Part shown: in pieces, positions 42,444 to 51,001 of the stretch
Position numbering within the stretch: the first letter of the stretch is position 1
Layout: every line of letters starts with the position of its first letter
Assembly (NCBI GenBank): GCA_963737745.1
Contig: CAVTTR010000005.1
Coordinates: 186,001-250,000, forward strand
Direction: 5' to 3'
DNA from: Bog-473 sp963737745
GTDB taxonomy: Bacteria > Actinomycetota > Acidimicrobiia > Acidimicrobiales > RAAP-2
Length of the DNA: 64,000 nt
Made by a program: the position numbers and the translations under genes
The notes under the pieces: generated by a model
Databases searched by the model: none
The model's input: only the letters and a program-made list of their open reading frames with translations
Told to the model about the DNA's origin: nothing

Positions 42444-44288
42444 CTAGGCCGGAGACCCGAAGAAGCTGGCGTCGCCAAAGGTGAAGATGCCGCCATCGGA
42501 GGCGACCATCATGTAGCCGCCGCCACTCTTGGTTGCGGCCATACCCACAATGGGCTTGTTCAGATGGATGGAACCGGTCGAGCCCAAGAACGCCGCGTCG
42601 CCGAAGGTGAAGATGCCGCCATCGGAGGCGACGAGCCAATAACCCTTGCCGTCGGGGGTGGCGGCCATGCCCACGATGGGCTTGTTGAGGTGGATGGCCC
42701 CGGTCGAGCCCAAAAATGCTGCGCCACCGAAGCTGAAGATGCCTCCGTCGGAGGCGACCAACCAGTACCCATTGCCGTTGGGGGTGGCCGCCATGCCGAC
42801 GATGGGCTGATTCAAGTGAATGGCGCCGGTGGAGCCGAAGTACCCGGCGTCGCCGAAGGTGAAGATGCCGCCATCGGAGGCGACCAGCCAGTACCCATTG
42901 CCGTCGGGGGTGGCCGCCATGCCGACGATGGGCTGATTCAAGTGGATGGCACCGGTGGAGCCGAAGTACCCCGCATCGCCGAAGGTGAAGATGCCGCCAT
43001 CGGAGGCGACCAGCCAATAGCCCTTGCCGTCGGGGGTGGACGCCATGCCCACGATGGGCTTGTTGAGGTGGATGGCCCCGGTCGAGCCATCGAAGGCGGC
43101 GTCGCCGAAGCTGAAGATGCCCCCGTCGGACGCCACCAGCCAATATCCGCCGCTGTCGGCGGTGAAGGCGGTGCCCACCGCCGGGTTGTTGAGCCCGCCC
43201 TGGGGGGCGTCGGCACTGAAGGCGGCCTGGGTCACGAACAGGCGACGGGCGCCTCCGCATGCGTAACTGGTGCAGCCGGCCGTCCACCCGCCGTAGACCA
43301 GCCAGTCGTTACCCGATGCATCGACGAACCACGAGCCTCCACCCGGTCCGGCCACCGATCCGTAGGACGACACGATCGGGTTGGGGTCGGATTGGACACA
43401 GGTGCTCGTGGTTGTGGCACAGGCCGCCACACCTTCGGCGTAGCTCGATGAGGTGTAGATCCCACCGCTGAACAAGAGGTAGAACTGCCCGCCGACGTAG
43501 AGCATGGAGGGATCCTCGACCGTGCTCTCCCAGGGGAACGAGTTCGTGTTGTTGTAGAAGATCTGGGTCGGGGTGCTCCCGGCCAAGAAGCCGGTACCGC
43601 TGCTGTTGAGCTCCTCGGTCCAGATGCGCGCCGGCTGCGACGAACCGCCGTCGTTGGACTTCCAGACGAGCCAGGGGCTACCGCTCGTCGGATCGATGAA
43701 GGGGCTCGGGTCGATGGCGCCCCCCAGGCTCGTCTGGCACAGGAGCGGCCCGCTCGAGGAGTCGGTGAACGCGGCGTTGGTCGGACTGAGGGCTCTCGTC
43801 GTGGCCACCGAAAGGCAGTCGAACCCGGTGTCGCTGGCGTGGCCGGCCTGGGCCGCGTCGTAGAACATGACCCACTGGCCACCAAAACTGAAAACGCCCG
43901 GTGAGGTCTGCGTGTTGACGGCCTCCCACGCCGGCGTGGTGGGGAGGGCCGTCGATCCATAGGTTTGCCCGGTGTTGCTGCGCCAACCCCCCGTGGGCGT
44001 GCCCGACGTGTCGACCAAGGCCTGGATGTGGTTGCCCAACGGGGTGCCGGTGCTGAAGGCGTAGTAGACGCCTCCCGACTCGACGACCTGAGGATCACCG
44101 GCATCACCGGCATAGGCCGGTGTGGCGGGGAGATTGAAGGAGAACTTGGCGGCCGCGTGGATCGGGACGGACCCGTTCGATGCGGGCGCAGCCGCCGGTA
44201 CGGCGACGGTGGCCAGGACCACCGCGACCACAGCCACGATGAGGGCGCCGACGGCCAGAGCAGTGCGATCCGACAGGCTGCGAACCAC
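42444..44288 (-). CDS. Secreted GH43-like protein with 42-residue tandem repeats
   Basis: 614 residues. The N-terminus has a signal peptide or anchor (LAVGALIVAVVAVVLATVAV). Residues ~55-370 look like a five-bladed GH43/62/68-type propeller (GDAGDPQVVESGGVYYAFST; GAIDPSPFIDPTSGSPWLVW; TVEDPSMLYVGGQFYLLFSG), with acidic residues at the usual base positions. Residues 381-614 are five complete repeats and one partial repeat of GYWLVASDGGIFTFGDAG plus a linker (IHLNKPIVGMAATPDG). Such repeats are frequent in Acidimicrobiia; their role is unknown, perhaps a second propeller or a glycan-binding surface. Enzyme specificity cannot be stated. Confidence 0.8.
   Translation of the reverse strand: MVRSLSDRTALAVGALIVAVVAVVLATVAVPAAAPASNGSVPIHAAAKFSFNLPATPAYAGDAGDPQVVESGGVYYAFSTGTPLGNHIQALVDTSGTPTGGWRSNTGQTYGSTALPTTPAWEAVNTQTSPGVFSFGGQWVMFYDAAQAGHASDTGFDCLSVATTRALSPTNAAFTDSSSGPLLCQTSLGGAIDPSPFIDPTSGSPWLVWKSNDGGSSQPARIWTEELNSSGTGFLAGSTPTQIFYNNTNSFPWESTVEDPSMLYVGGQFYLLFSGGIYTSSSYAEGVAACATTTSTCVQSDPNPIVSSYGSVAGPGGGSWFVDASGNDWLVYGGWTAGCTSYACGGARRLFVTQAAFSADAPQGGLNNPAVGTAFTADSGGYWLVASDGGIFSFGDAAFDGSTGAIHLNKPIVGMASTPDGKGYWLVASDGGIFTFGDAGYFGSTGAIHLNQPIVGMAATPDGNGYWLVASDGGIFTFGDAGYFGSTGAIHLNQPIVGMAATPNGNGYWLVASDGGIFSFGGAAFLGSTGAIHLNKPIVGMAATPDGKGYWLVASDGGIFTFGDAAFLGSTGSIHLNKPIVGMAATKSGGGYMMVASDGGIFTFGDASFFGSPA
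42447..43148. repeat. 126-bp in-frame tandem repeat array
   Basis: Five and a half copies of a 126-bp unit encode the 42-residue repeats of the GH43-like protein. Neighbouring copies are very similar at DNA level (for example GATGCCGCCATCGGAGGC recurs), so recent duplication or gene conversion is likely. Copies differ mainly at Lys/Gln before Pro and at the variable position after GDA. Confidence 0.85.
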
Positions 44289-44303
44289 AGGTCCTCGCGG
44301 CAG

Positions 44304-45194
44304 CTAGTCGAGTCCCCGCACGATGGACACCATCATTTCGCCGCACTCGGTCGGATTCTGCGTCACGAAGACGCCGGCCCCGGTCAGCGCATCCATTTTG
44401 GCCTGTGCCGTGCCTTGCGAGCCCGAGATAATGGCTCCGGCATGCCCCATTTTGCGGCCCGGAGGCGCGGTCACGCCCGCCACGTAGGCCGCCACCGGCT
44501 TGGTGACGTGGTTGGCGATGTACTCGGCCGCCCGCTCCTCTTCGGAGCCGCCGATCTCACCGATCATCATGACGGCCTTGGTCTCGGGGTCGGCTTCGAA
44601 GGCGGCCAGGCAGTCGATGAAATTGGTGCCGGGGACGGGGTCGCCGCCGATGCCCACGCAGGTGGTCTGGCCGATGCCCTGCTGCGACAACTCGTGCAGG
44701 GCCTGGTAGGTCAGTGTGCCCGAACGGCTCACGATCCCGACCGGGCCACCGGCCAACGCGATGTCGCCCGAGGTGATCCCGATGTTGCACTTCCCGGGGG
44801 AAATGATGCCCGGGCAGTTCGGCCCGAGCAGGCGGGTGCCCGGGAAGTCGCGTACCAGCCGGTTGTAGGCCAGAGCCTCGTCCTGGGCCGGGATGCCCTC
44901 GGTGATGCAGACGATGAAGGAGATACCCGCTTCGGCTGCCTCCACAATGGCATCGGCCGCACCGCGCGGCGGGACCGAAATGAACGATGCGGTCGCCCCG
45001 GTCTCCTTCACCGCTTCGGCCACCGACGAGTACACGTCGATGCCCTCGATGACCTCTCCCCCGCGCTTGGGATTGGTACCGCCAACCACCTTGGTGCCGT
45101 AGGCCTTGTTGCGCAGGCCGTGGTAGAGGCCCTGGCTGGTCGGGCTGATGCCCTGGATGACGACCTTGGTCGTCTCGTCAACGAAGATGCTCAC
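44304..45194 (-). CDS. sucD: Succinyl-CoA synthetase alpha subunit
   Basis: 296 residues. The CoA-binding N-domain begins MSIFVDETTKVVIQGISPTS. The ligase domain has LLGPNCPGIISPGKCNIGI and the phospho-His motif in KMGHAGAIISGSQGTAQAKM. With SucC it couples succinyl-CoA cleavage to NTP formation in the TCA cycle. It lies 26 bases after sucC. Confidence 0.96.
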   Translation of the reverse strand: MSIFVDETTKVVIQGISPTSQGLYHGLRNKAYGTKVVGGTNPKRGGEVIEGIDVYSSVAEAVKETGATASFISVPPRGAADAIVEAAEAGISFIVCITEGIPAQDEALAYNRLVRDFPGTRLLGPNCPGIISPGKCNIGITSGDIALAGGPVGIVSRSGTLTYQALHELSQQGIGQTTCVGIGGDPVPGTNFIDCLAAFEADPETKAVMMIGEIGGSEEERAAEYIANHVTKPVAAYVAGVTAPPGRKMGHAGAIISGSQGTAQAKMDALTGAGVFVTQNPTECGEMMVSIVRGLD

Positions 45195-45220
45195 GTTTGT
45201 TTCCTTTGTTCCCTTCTGCC

Positions 45221-46363
45221 CTAGGCCTTGGCCAGGGCAACAGCGCGGCGGGCGGCGTCGAGCATGGTGGGCTCGGCGATCAAACTGTCGGAGAGATGGC
45301 CGGCCAGGAGGGCCCGGCCTTCGGTGGCGTTGGTGCCGTCGAGGCGCATGACGACCGGTGAGCTGAGCTTGACCCGGCTCATGGCCTCGATGATTCCCTT
45401 TGCCACCTCGTCGACCCGGGTGATGCCTCCAAAGATGTTGACGAAGATGGAGCGGACGGCCGGGTCGGCGTTGATGACCTCGAGGGCGGCGGCCATCACG
45501 TCGGCGTTGGCTCCCCCTCCGATGTCGAGGAAGTTGGCCGCTTCACCGCCGGCTTGGGTCACCACATCGAGCGTGCTCATGGCGAGCCCGGCCCCGTTGG
45601 CGATGATGCCCACCGAGCCCGAGAGGCCGATGTAGTTGAGGCCCCGCTCCTTGGCCATCTTCTCCCGCGGGTCGGCGTCGGAGTCGTCGGCGAACTCCTC
45701 CCATTCGGGGTGGCGGAAGGTCGCATTCTCATCGAGCGTCACCTTGGCGTCGAGGGCGTGCACCTTGCCCTCGGGCGTGAGGATCAGCGGGTTTATCTCG
45801 GCCAGGTCGCAGTCCCCTTCGACATAGCAGTGGTACAACCGCACCAACAGCGTGGCCGCCTGCGCCCTGGCCTCGGGGTCGAGGTTGGCCCGGTCGACCC
45901 ACTCCCGGGCCGTCTCCTCGTCGAGTCCGTCCAGCGGGTTGATGTGCAGCATGGCAATGGCGTCGGGATTGGTGACCGCCACCTCTTCGATCTCAACCCC
46001 GCCCTCGGCCGACAGCATGCCGAGATGCTGCTTGTTGGGACGGTCCAAGGTGAAGCTGGCGTAATACTCCTTCTCGATGTCCGAGGCGTGCTCGACCCAG
46101 AGGCGCTTGACGACGTGGCCTTTGATGTCGAGCCCGATGATGTTCCCGGCGTGGAGGCGCACTTCGTCCGCGTCCGCCGCCAGCTTCACCCCGCCCGCCT
46201 TGCCCCGGCCTCCGACCTTGACCTGTGCCTTGACCACAACCGGGTAGCCGGCGGCATCCGCCTGTACGACCGCTTCGTCCACCGTGTCGGCCACTCCGCC
46301 GGGGGAGGTGGGTATGCCGAAGCGGGCGAAGTACTGCTTGCCCTGGTACTCGTAAAGATCCAC
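45221..46363 (-). CDS. sucC: Succinyl-CoA synthetase beta subunit
   Basis: 380 residues. The ATP-grasp domain begins MDLYEYQGKQYFARFGIPTS. The nucleotide loop is VVKAQVKVGGRGKAGGVKLA, and the C-terminal CoA-ligase part holds GLAMSTLDVVTQAGGEAANF and NIFGGITRVDEVAKGI. It is the first gene of sucCD. A lone B12-binding domain gene lies 107 bases upstream on the same strand. Confidence 0.96.
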   Translation of the reverse strand: MDLYEYQGKQYFARFGIPTSPGGVADTVDEAVVQADAAGYPVVVKAQVKVGGRGKAGGVKLAADADEVRLHAGNIIGLDIKGHVVKRLWVEHASDIEKEYYASFTLDRPNKQHLGMLSAEGGVEIEEVAVTNPDAIAMLHINPLDGLDEETAREWVDRANLDPEARAQAATLLVRLYHCYVEGDCDLAEINPLILTPEGKVHALDAKVTLDENATFRHPEWEEFADDSDADPREKMAKERGLNYIGLSGSVGIIANGAGLAMSTLDVVTQAGGEAANFLDIGGGANADVMAAALEVINADPAVRSIFVNIFGGITRVDEVAKGIIEAMSRVKLSSPVVMRLDGTNATEGRALLAGHLSDSLIAEPTMLDAARRAVALAKA

Positions 46364-46470
46364 TGCGGTTGCTTCTCCTTCTGTCGTGTCGCTCGGGGTG
46401 TGGCGTCGGGCGTGGTCGGATGGTCGGGTGGGGCGTTGGGCAGGCGCGTAGGTGCTGCGCCGAGGCGCGG

Positions 46471-46887
46471 TCAGGGTTGCAGGGCATCCTCGCGCGCGTC
46501 AAGGGTCTCTCCCAGCCAGCTGCCGATCGATTCGAGGGGCGCTCCGGGCGTGAAGACAGCGGCCACCCCTTGCTCCTTGAGCAGCGGGATGTCGTTCTCG
46601 GGAATGATCCCGCCCACAATGACGAGAACGTCGTCGCGCCCGGCGTCGGCCAAGAGCTGTACCACCCGTGGGACCAACGTCAGGTGGGCCCCCGAAAGGA
46701 GCGACAGACCAAGGGCATCGGCGTCTTCTTGAATCACCGCCTGGACCACCTGTTCGGGGGTCTGGTGGAGACCGGTGTACACCACCTCGAAGCCACTGTC
46801 TCGCAGGGCGCGGGCGATGACCTTCGCCCCACGGTCGTGGCCATCGAGCCCAGGCTTGGCGACCACAACCCTGTACGGACGCTTCAT
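46471..46887 (-). CDS. Standalone cobalamin-binding domain, methylmalonyl-CoA mutase C-terminal type
   Basis: 138 residues from the ATG at 46887. It is a complete B12-binding Rossmann domain with the D-x-H-x-x-G base motif in KPGLDGHDRGAKVIARAL, the S-x-L motif in LGLSLLSGAHL and the GG motif in VIVGGIIPENDIPLL. It matches the small or C-terminal domain of acyl-CoA mutases. No mutase catalytic subunit is in the window, so it probably pairs with one elsewhere. Its place next to sucCD fits propionate-to-succinyl-CoA metabolism, which is inference. Confidence 0.88.
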   Translation of the reverse strand: MKRPYRVVVAKPGLDGHDRGAKVIARALRDSGFEVVYTGLHQTPEQVVQAVIQEDADALGLSLLSGAHLTLVPRVVQLLADAGRDDVLVIVGGIIPENDIPLLKEQGVAAVFTPGAPLESIGSWLGETLDAREDALQP

Positions 46888-46957
46888 CAAGGCTCGATGA
46901 TAGGGACGCCCCGCCAGCGACGCCAGACCAGGCACCCGTGCGGCGTCGTGGAGAGGC

Positions 46958-49438
46958 TCAGGCCTTCCGCAAAGGGGTGGCCGACAGGAGGAGGTTCTTC
47001 TTCCCCACCGACTCGAAGTCGACGGTGGCCTGGGCCCGTGAGCCCTCACCCTTGGCCTGGAGCACCACGCCCGGGCCCCAGTGGTCGTGCACGACGCGGT
47101 CGCCGGCCACGAGCCCCAGATCCTCGGCTCCGCTGCTGGCCCGTGGCCCCGCCGGCCGGGGTGGGAGCGGGCTACTCGGAAGGAACGAGCCGCCGGTGCG
47201 GCCGTCGTCAAAACCGCGGTCGTTGTAACGCCGGTCGTCATAACGCCGGTCGTCATAACGGCTCGCGGTGGAAAGGTTGCGACTCTCCCGGGTCGAGAGG
47301 AGACCGACGTCTTTGACCATTTCGGTCGGGATCTCACCCAGGAAGCGACTCGGAATGTTCTGTTGCGTGCGCCCGAAGATGGTGCGCGTCCAGGCGTGCG
47401 ACAAATTGAGATGGCGACGCGCCCGGGTAATGCCGACGTAGAAGAGACGCCGTTCTTCTTCGAGATCGGACGGCTCGCTGAGCGAGCGCAGGTGGGGGAA
47501 GATCCCGTCTTCGAGGCCGACCACGAAGACGGCCGGGAACTCGAGACCTTTGGCTGTGTGCAGGGTCATGAGGGAGACCCGGGTGCCGTCGCCATCGAGA
47601 TCGTCGGAGTCGGCCACCAGCGCCACCGTCTCGAGGAAGCCGACCACATCGTCGAACTGGCCGGCCACGCTGCCCAACTCGGCGATGTTCTCGATACGCC
47701 CGTCGGACTCGTGCGTGTGCTCGGCCACCAATTCGGCCATGTAGCCCGTGCGGTCGGCCACCAACTGGATGAAATCCGCCGGGTTGACGGTCGAGACGAG
47801 CGGGCGGAGCTCGCCCAATGTCTTGGAGAGTCTTTGGGCCCCGCTGAGCGCCTTGCCGGTGAGCCCCGCCTCTTCGGCCCGGTCGATGGCCTCGCTGAAG
47901 GGCACCCGGTTGAGTTGGGCCCACGCGGCCAGGCGGGCTACCGACGTGTCGCCGATGCCACGCTTGGGCACGTTGACGATGCGGCGGGCCGAGACCTCGT
48001 CGTCGGGGTTGGCCAGCACCCTGATGTACGCCAGCACGTCCTTGACCTCGCGCCGGTCGTAGAACTTGGCCCCGCCGACCACCTTGTACGGGATGCCGGT
48101 GAAGATGAAGGAGTCCTCGAGGGCGCGGCTCTGGGCGTTGGTGCGGTAAAAGACGGCGATGTCGCCCCAGGCCAATGCCTCGGCGGCCCGCAGGCGCAGG
48201 ATCTCACCAGAAACCCACGAGGCCTCGTCGCGCTCGTCTTCGGCCCGGTAGCGCAAGACCGGATCGCCGGCGTCCCCCACCGTGAAGAGCTCCTTGTTCG
48301 GGCGGTCGAGGTTGTTGGCTATCACCGCGTTGGCCACGTTGAGAATGGTCTGGGTCGAGCGGAAGTTCTGCTCCAACACGATGATGGTGGCGCTGGGGAA
48401 GGCCTGCTCGAACTCCAAGATGTTGCGGATGTCGGCCCCCCGCCACTTGTAGACCGACTGGTCGGAGTCGCCGACCACGCACACGTTGCCGTGCTCCTGG
48501 CCCAGCTGCTGGATGATCTCGTTCTGCGCGTGGTTGGTGTCTTGGAACTCGTCCACCAGTATCTGGCTGAAGCGCTCCTGGTAGGACTGGCGCACATCGT
48601 CGCAGGCCTGCAGCAAGTTGGCCGTCACCATCAAAAGGTCGTCGAAATCAAGGGCGTTCGCCGCCAGCAGGCGTTGTTGATATTCGGCGTAGACATCAGC
48701 GATCTTGCGCTGGAACGGGTCGTACTCCTGGCGCGCCGTCTCCCGAAAGGTCTCGAAGTCGATGAGCTCGGACTTGGCCTGGCCGATGACGGCAGCGACG
48801 GTGCGAGGGGGGAGACGTTTCGTATCGAGCCCCATCTCCGACACGATCATCTCGATCAGGCGGCGTGTGTCGGTGTCGTCGTACACCGTGAAATTCGGCC
48901 GGTAGCCCAACCGTTGGGCATGGCTCCGCAGTATGCGCAGACACGACGAGTGGAACGTCGAGACCCACATCTTCTCGGCCCGCGGCCCGACCAGCTCGGC
49001 CACCCGCTTGCGCATCTCCTCGGCCGCCTTGTTGGTGAAGGTGATGGCGAGGACACCCCAGGGGGGCGCGTCGCCGGTCGCCAGGAGGTGGGCGATGCGC
49101 CGGGTCAGGACCCTCGTCTTCCCCGAGCCGGCACCGGCGACCACCAGGAGCGGTCCCCCACGGTGCACAACGGCAGCACGTTGGGGCAGGGTCAGGCCTT
49201 CGAGAAGGAGGGCGGCGGCCGACCCGCCGGGAAGCGGACGGCGATCCGGTGGCGGTCCGGCGGCATCGGCGTCGTTCTCGGTTTCCGCTGCGATGTCGAC
49301 CCCGGCGGCCGCCAGAGCATCGGCGGCCGCTGCGGCACCGGCCTCGTCGTCTCCAAGGGTGTCGCCAGCGTACGTAGAGCTGTCAGCATCGATCGCGAAG
49401 AGTGGAGGGGTACTGCCGCTCTTGGAGCCTCTGCTCAC
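46958..49438 (-). CDS. pcrA: UvrD/PcrA-type DNA helicase
   Basis: About 826 residues; GTG at 49438 gives a four-base GTGA overlap with guaA, and a GTG at 49444 is also possible. The N-terminal ~75 residues are an acidic Ala-rich extension. Superfamily 1 motifs are intact: LLVVAGAGSGKTRVLTRRIA, VDEFQDTNHAQNEIIQQL, VGDSDQSVYKWRGADI, LHTAKGLEFPAVFVVGLEDG and FYVGITRARRHLNLSHAWTR. A linker with YDDRR repeats leads to a C-terminal Tudor-like domain (GDRVVHDHWGPGVVLQAKGE). It unwinds DNA 3' to 5' in repair and removes recombinase filaments. Confidence 0.95.
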   Translation of the reverse strand: MSRGSKSGSTPPLFAIDADSSTYAGDTLGDDEAGAAAAADALAAAGVDIAAETENDADAAGPPPDRRPLPGGSAAALLLEGLTLPQRAAVVHRGGPLLVVAGAGSGKTRVLTRRIAHLLATGDAPPWGVLAITFTNKAAEEMRKRVAELVGPRAEKMWVSTFHSSCLRILRSHAQRLGYRPNFTVYDDTDTRRLIEMIVSEMGLDTKRLPPRTVAAVIGQAKSELIDFETFRETARQEYDPFQRKIADVYAEYQQRLLAANALDFDDLLMVTANLLQACDDVRQSYQERFSQILVDEFQDTNHAQNEIIQQLGQEHGNVCVVGDSDQSVYKWRGADIRNILEFEQAFPSATIIVLEQNFRSTQTILNVANAVIANNLDRPNKELFTVGDAGDPVLRYRAEDERDEASWVSGEILRLRAAEALAWGDIAVFYRTNAQSRALEDSFIFTGIPYKVVGGAKFYDRREVKDVLAYIRVLANPDDEVSARRIVNVPKRGIGDTSVARLAAWAQLNRVPFSEAIDRAEEAGLTGKALSGAQRLSKTLGELRPLVSTVNPADFIQLVADRTGYMAELVAEHTHESDGRIENIAELGSVAGQFDDVVGFLETVALVADSDDLDGDGTRVSLMTLHTAKGLEFPAVFVVGLEDGIFPHLRSLSEPSDLEEERRLFYVGITRARRHLNLSHAWTRTIFGRTQQNIPSRFLGEIPTEMVKDVGLLSTRESRNLSTASRYDDRRYDDRRYNDRGFDDGRTGGSFLPSSPLPPRPAGPRASSGAEDLGLVAGDRVVHDHWGPGVVLQAKGEGSRAQATVDFESVGKKNLLLSATPLRKA

Positions 49439-50991
49439 TCCCACTCGATCGTGCCGGGCGGCTTCGACGTCACATCGAGCGCCACCCGGTTGACGCCTTC
49501 GACCTCATTGATGATGCGTGAGGACATGCGCTCGACCAGGTCATAGGGCAAGCGGGCCCAGTCGGCCGTCATCGCGTCGTCGCTCGTCACGGCCCGAATG
49601 ACGATGGGGTAGGCGTACGTGCGCCCATCGCCCATGACGCCGACCGTCCGCACGGCGGGCAGCACGGCGAAGCTCTGCCACAGTTCACGGTAAAGCCCGG
49701 CGCGCCGGATCTCCTCGACCACAATGGCGTCGGCATTGCGCAGGATCTCGGCCCTCTCCGGTGTGACCTCGCCGATGATGCGCACGCCCAGACCAGGACC
49801 GGGGAACGGCTGGCGCCACACGATGTCATGGGGCAGCCCGAGCTCCTCGCCCACCGCCCGCACTTCGTCCTTGAAGAGAAGGCGCAGCGGCTCGACGAGG
49901 TCGAAGGCCAGATCGTCCGGCAACCCACCCACGTTGTGATGCGACTTGATATTGGCCGCGGTGTCGCTCCCCGACTCGATCACGTCGGGGTACAACGTGC
50001 CCTGGACCAAGAACGCCGGTCCGGCACTGCCGCCGCCGGCATCACCCGCTCCCATGTCGCGCGCCACCTCTTCGAAGATCCGGATGAACAGTTCGCCGAT
50101 GATCTTGCGCTTGCGCTCGGGATCGCTCACTCCTTCCAGGGCGGAGAAGTAACGGTCGGCCGCCTTCACGTGCACCAGGTCGATCTTGAACTGGCGACGG
50201 AACGTGTCCTCGACCTGATCGGCCTCACCGGCCCGCATCAGGCCGGTGTCCACGAAGACACAGGTGAGCTGATCGCCGATGGCTTTGTGCACCAACGCCG
50301 CCGCCACGGCCGAGTCGACGCCGCCGCTCAGGGCGCACAACACACGCTCGCTGCCGACCTGCGCCTGTACCGCGGCCACCTGCTGCTCGATGATGGAGAC
50401 ATGGGTCCACGAGGGGAGGCACCCGCAGGCATCGAGGAGGAAGCGCTCGAAGATCTCACTGCCCCGTTCCGTGTGGACCACCTCAGGATGGAACTGCACG
50501 CCGAAGATCCCGCGGTCGGCGTCGTGCATGGCGGCCACCGGTGCTCCGGCGCTGGTGGCGGTGGCCACGAACCCCGGCGGCACCTCGGTGATGGCGTCTC
50601 CGTGGCTCATCCAGACCTCGGAGGTGGCGGGCCAGTCGAGGCACAGGGGCGACGACCCGGTCAATGACAACTCGGTGCGCCCGTACTCGCCGTTCCCGGT
50701 GCGCGCCACCGTCCCCCCGAGCTGCGTGGCGATGAGTTGGGCCCCGTAACAGAGCCCGAGGATCGGTATCCCCAATTCGTAAATGGCCGGGTCGATGCTC
50801 GGAGCCGGCGTGGCGTAGACCGACTTGGGCCCACCCGAGAAGATGATGCCCTTGGGCTGGCGGGCGCGAATCTCGTCGATGCTGATGGTGGAGGAGACGA
50901 TTTCCGAATAGACGTGCGCCTCGCGGACCCGGCGGGCGATCAGGCGGGCGTATTGCGCCCCAAAGTCAACGACGAGGACGGTGTCCGTCAC
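49435..50991 (-). CDS. guaA: GMP synthase (glutamine-hydrolysing)
   Basis: 518 residues. The class I amidotransferase domain has the nucleophile in ILGLCYGAQLIATQLGG and the His-Glu pair in VQFHPEVVHTERG. The ATP pyrophosphatase domain carries ALSGGVDSAVAAALVHKAIG, and the dimerisation domain WRQPFPGPGLGVRIIGEVTP. It converts XMP to GMP. It starts 10 bases after guaB3 and overlaps pcrA at its end, so guaB3-guaA-pcrA are probably one transcript. Confidence 0.96.
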   Translation of the reverse strand: MTDTVLVVDFGAQYARLIARRVREAHVYSEIVSSTISIDEIRARQPKGIIFSGGPKSVYATPAPSIDPAIYELGIPILGLCYGAQLIATQLGGTVARTGNGEYGRTELSLTGSSPLCLDWPATSEVWMSHGDAITEVPPGFVATATSAGAPVAAMHDADRGIFGVQFHPEVVHTERGSEIFERFLLDACGCLPSWTHVSIIEQQVAAVQAQVGSERVLCALSGGVDSAVAAALVHKAIGDQLTCVFVDTGLMRAGEADQVEDTFRRQFKIDLVHVKAADRYFSALEGVSDPERKRKIIGELFIRIFEEVARDMGAGDAGGGSAGPAFLVQGTLYPDVIESGSDTAANIKSHHNVGGLPDDLAFDLVEPLRLLFKDEVRAVGEELGLPHDIVWRQPFPGPGLGVRIIGEVTPERAEILRNADAIVVEEIRRAGLYRELWQSFAVLPAVRTVGVMGDGRTYAYPIVIRAVTSDDAMTADWARLPYDLVERMSSRIINEVEGVNRVALDVTSKPPGTIEWE

Positions 50992-51001
50992 CGAATCCGG
51001 C

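Noticed and set aside
42447..43148. 126-bp repeats considered as a non-coding satellite
   Set aside because: They are in frame, encode conserved 42-residue units and vary mainly at synonymous or mild positions.
47081..49546. A very long open frame opposite pcrA (about 820 codons)
   Set aside because: It lies wholly antisense to an intact helicase, has no domain, and its composition is that of the reverse complement of high-GC codons.
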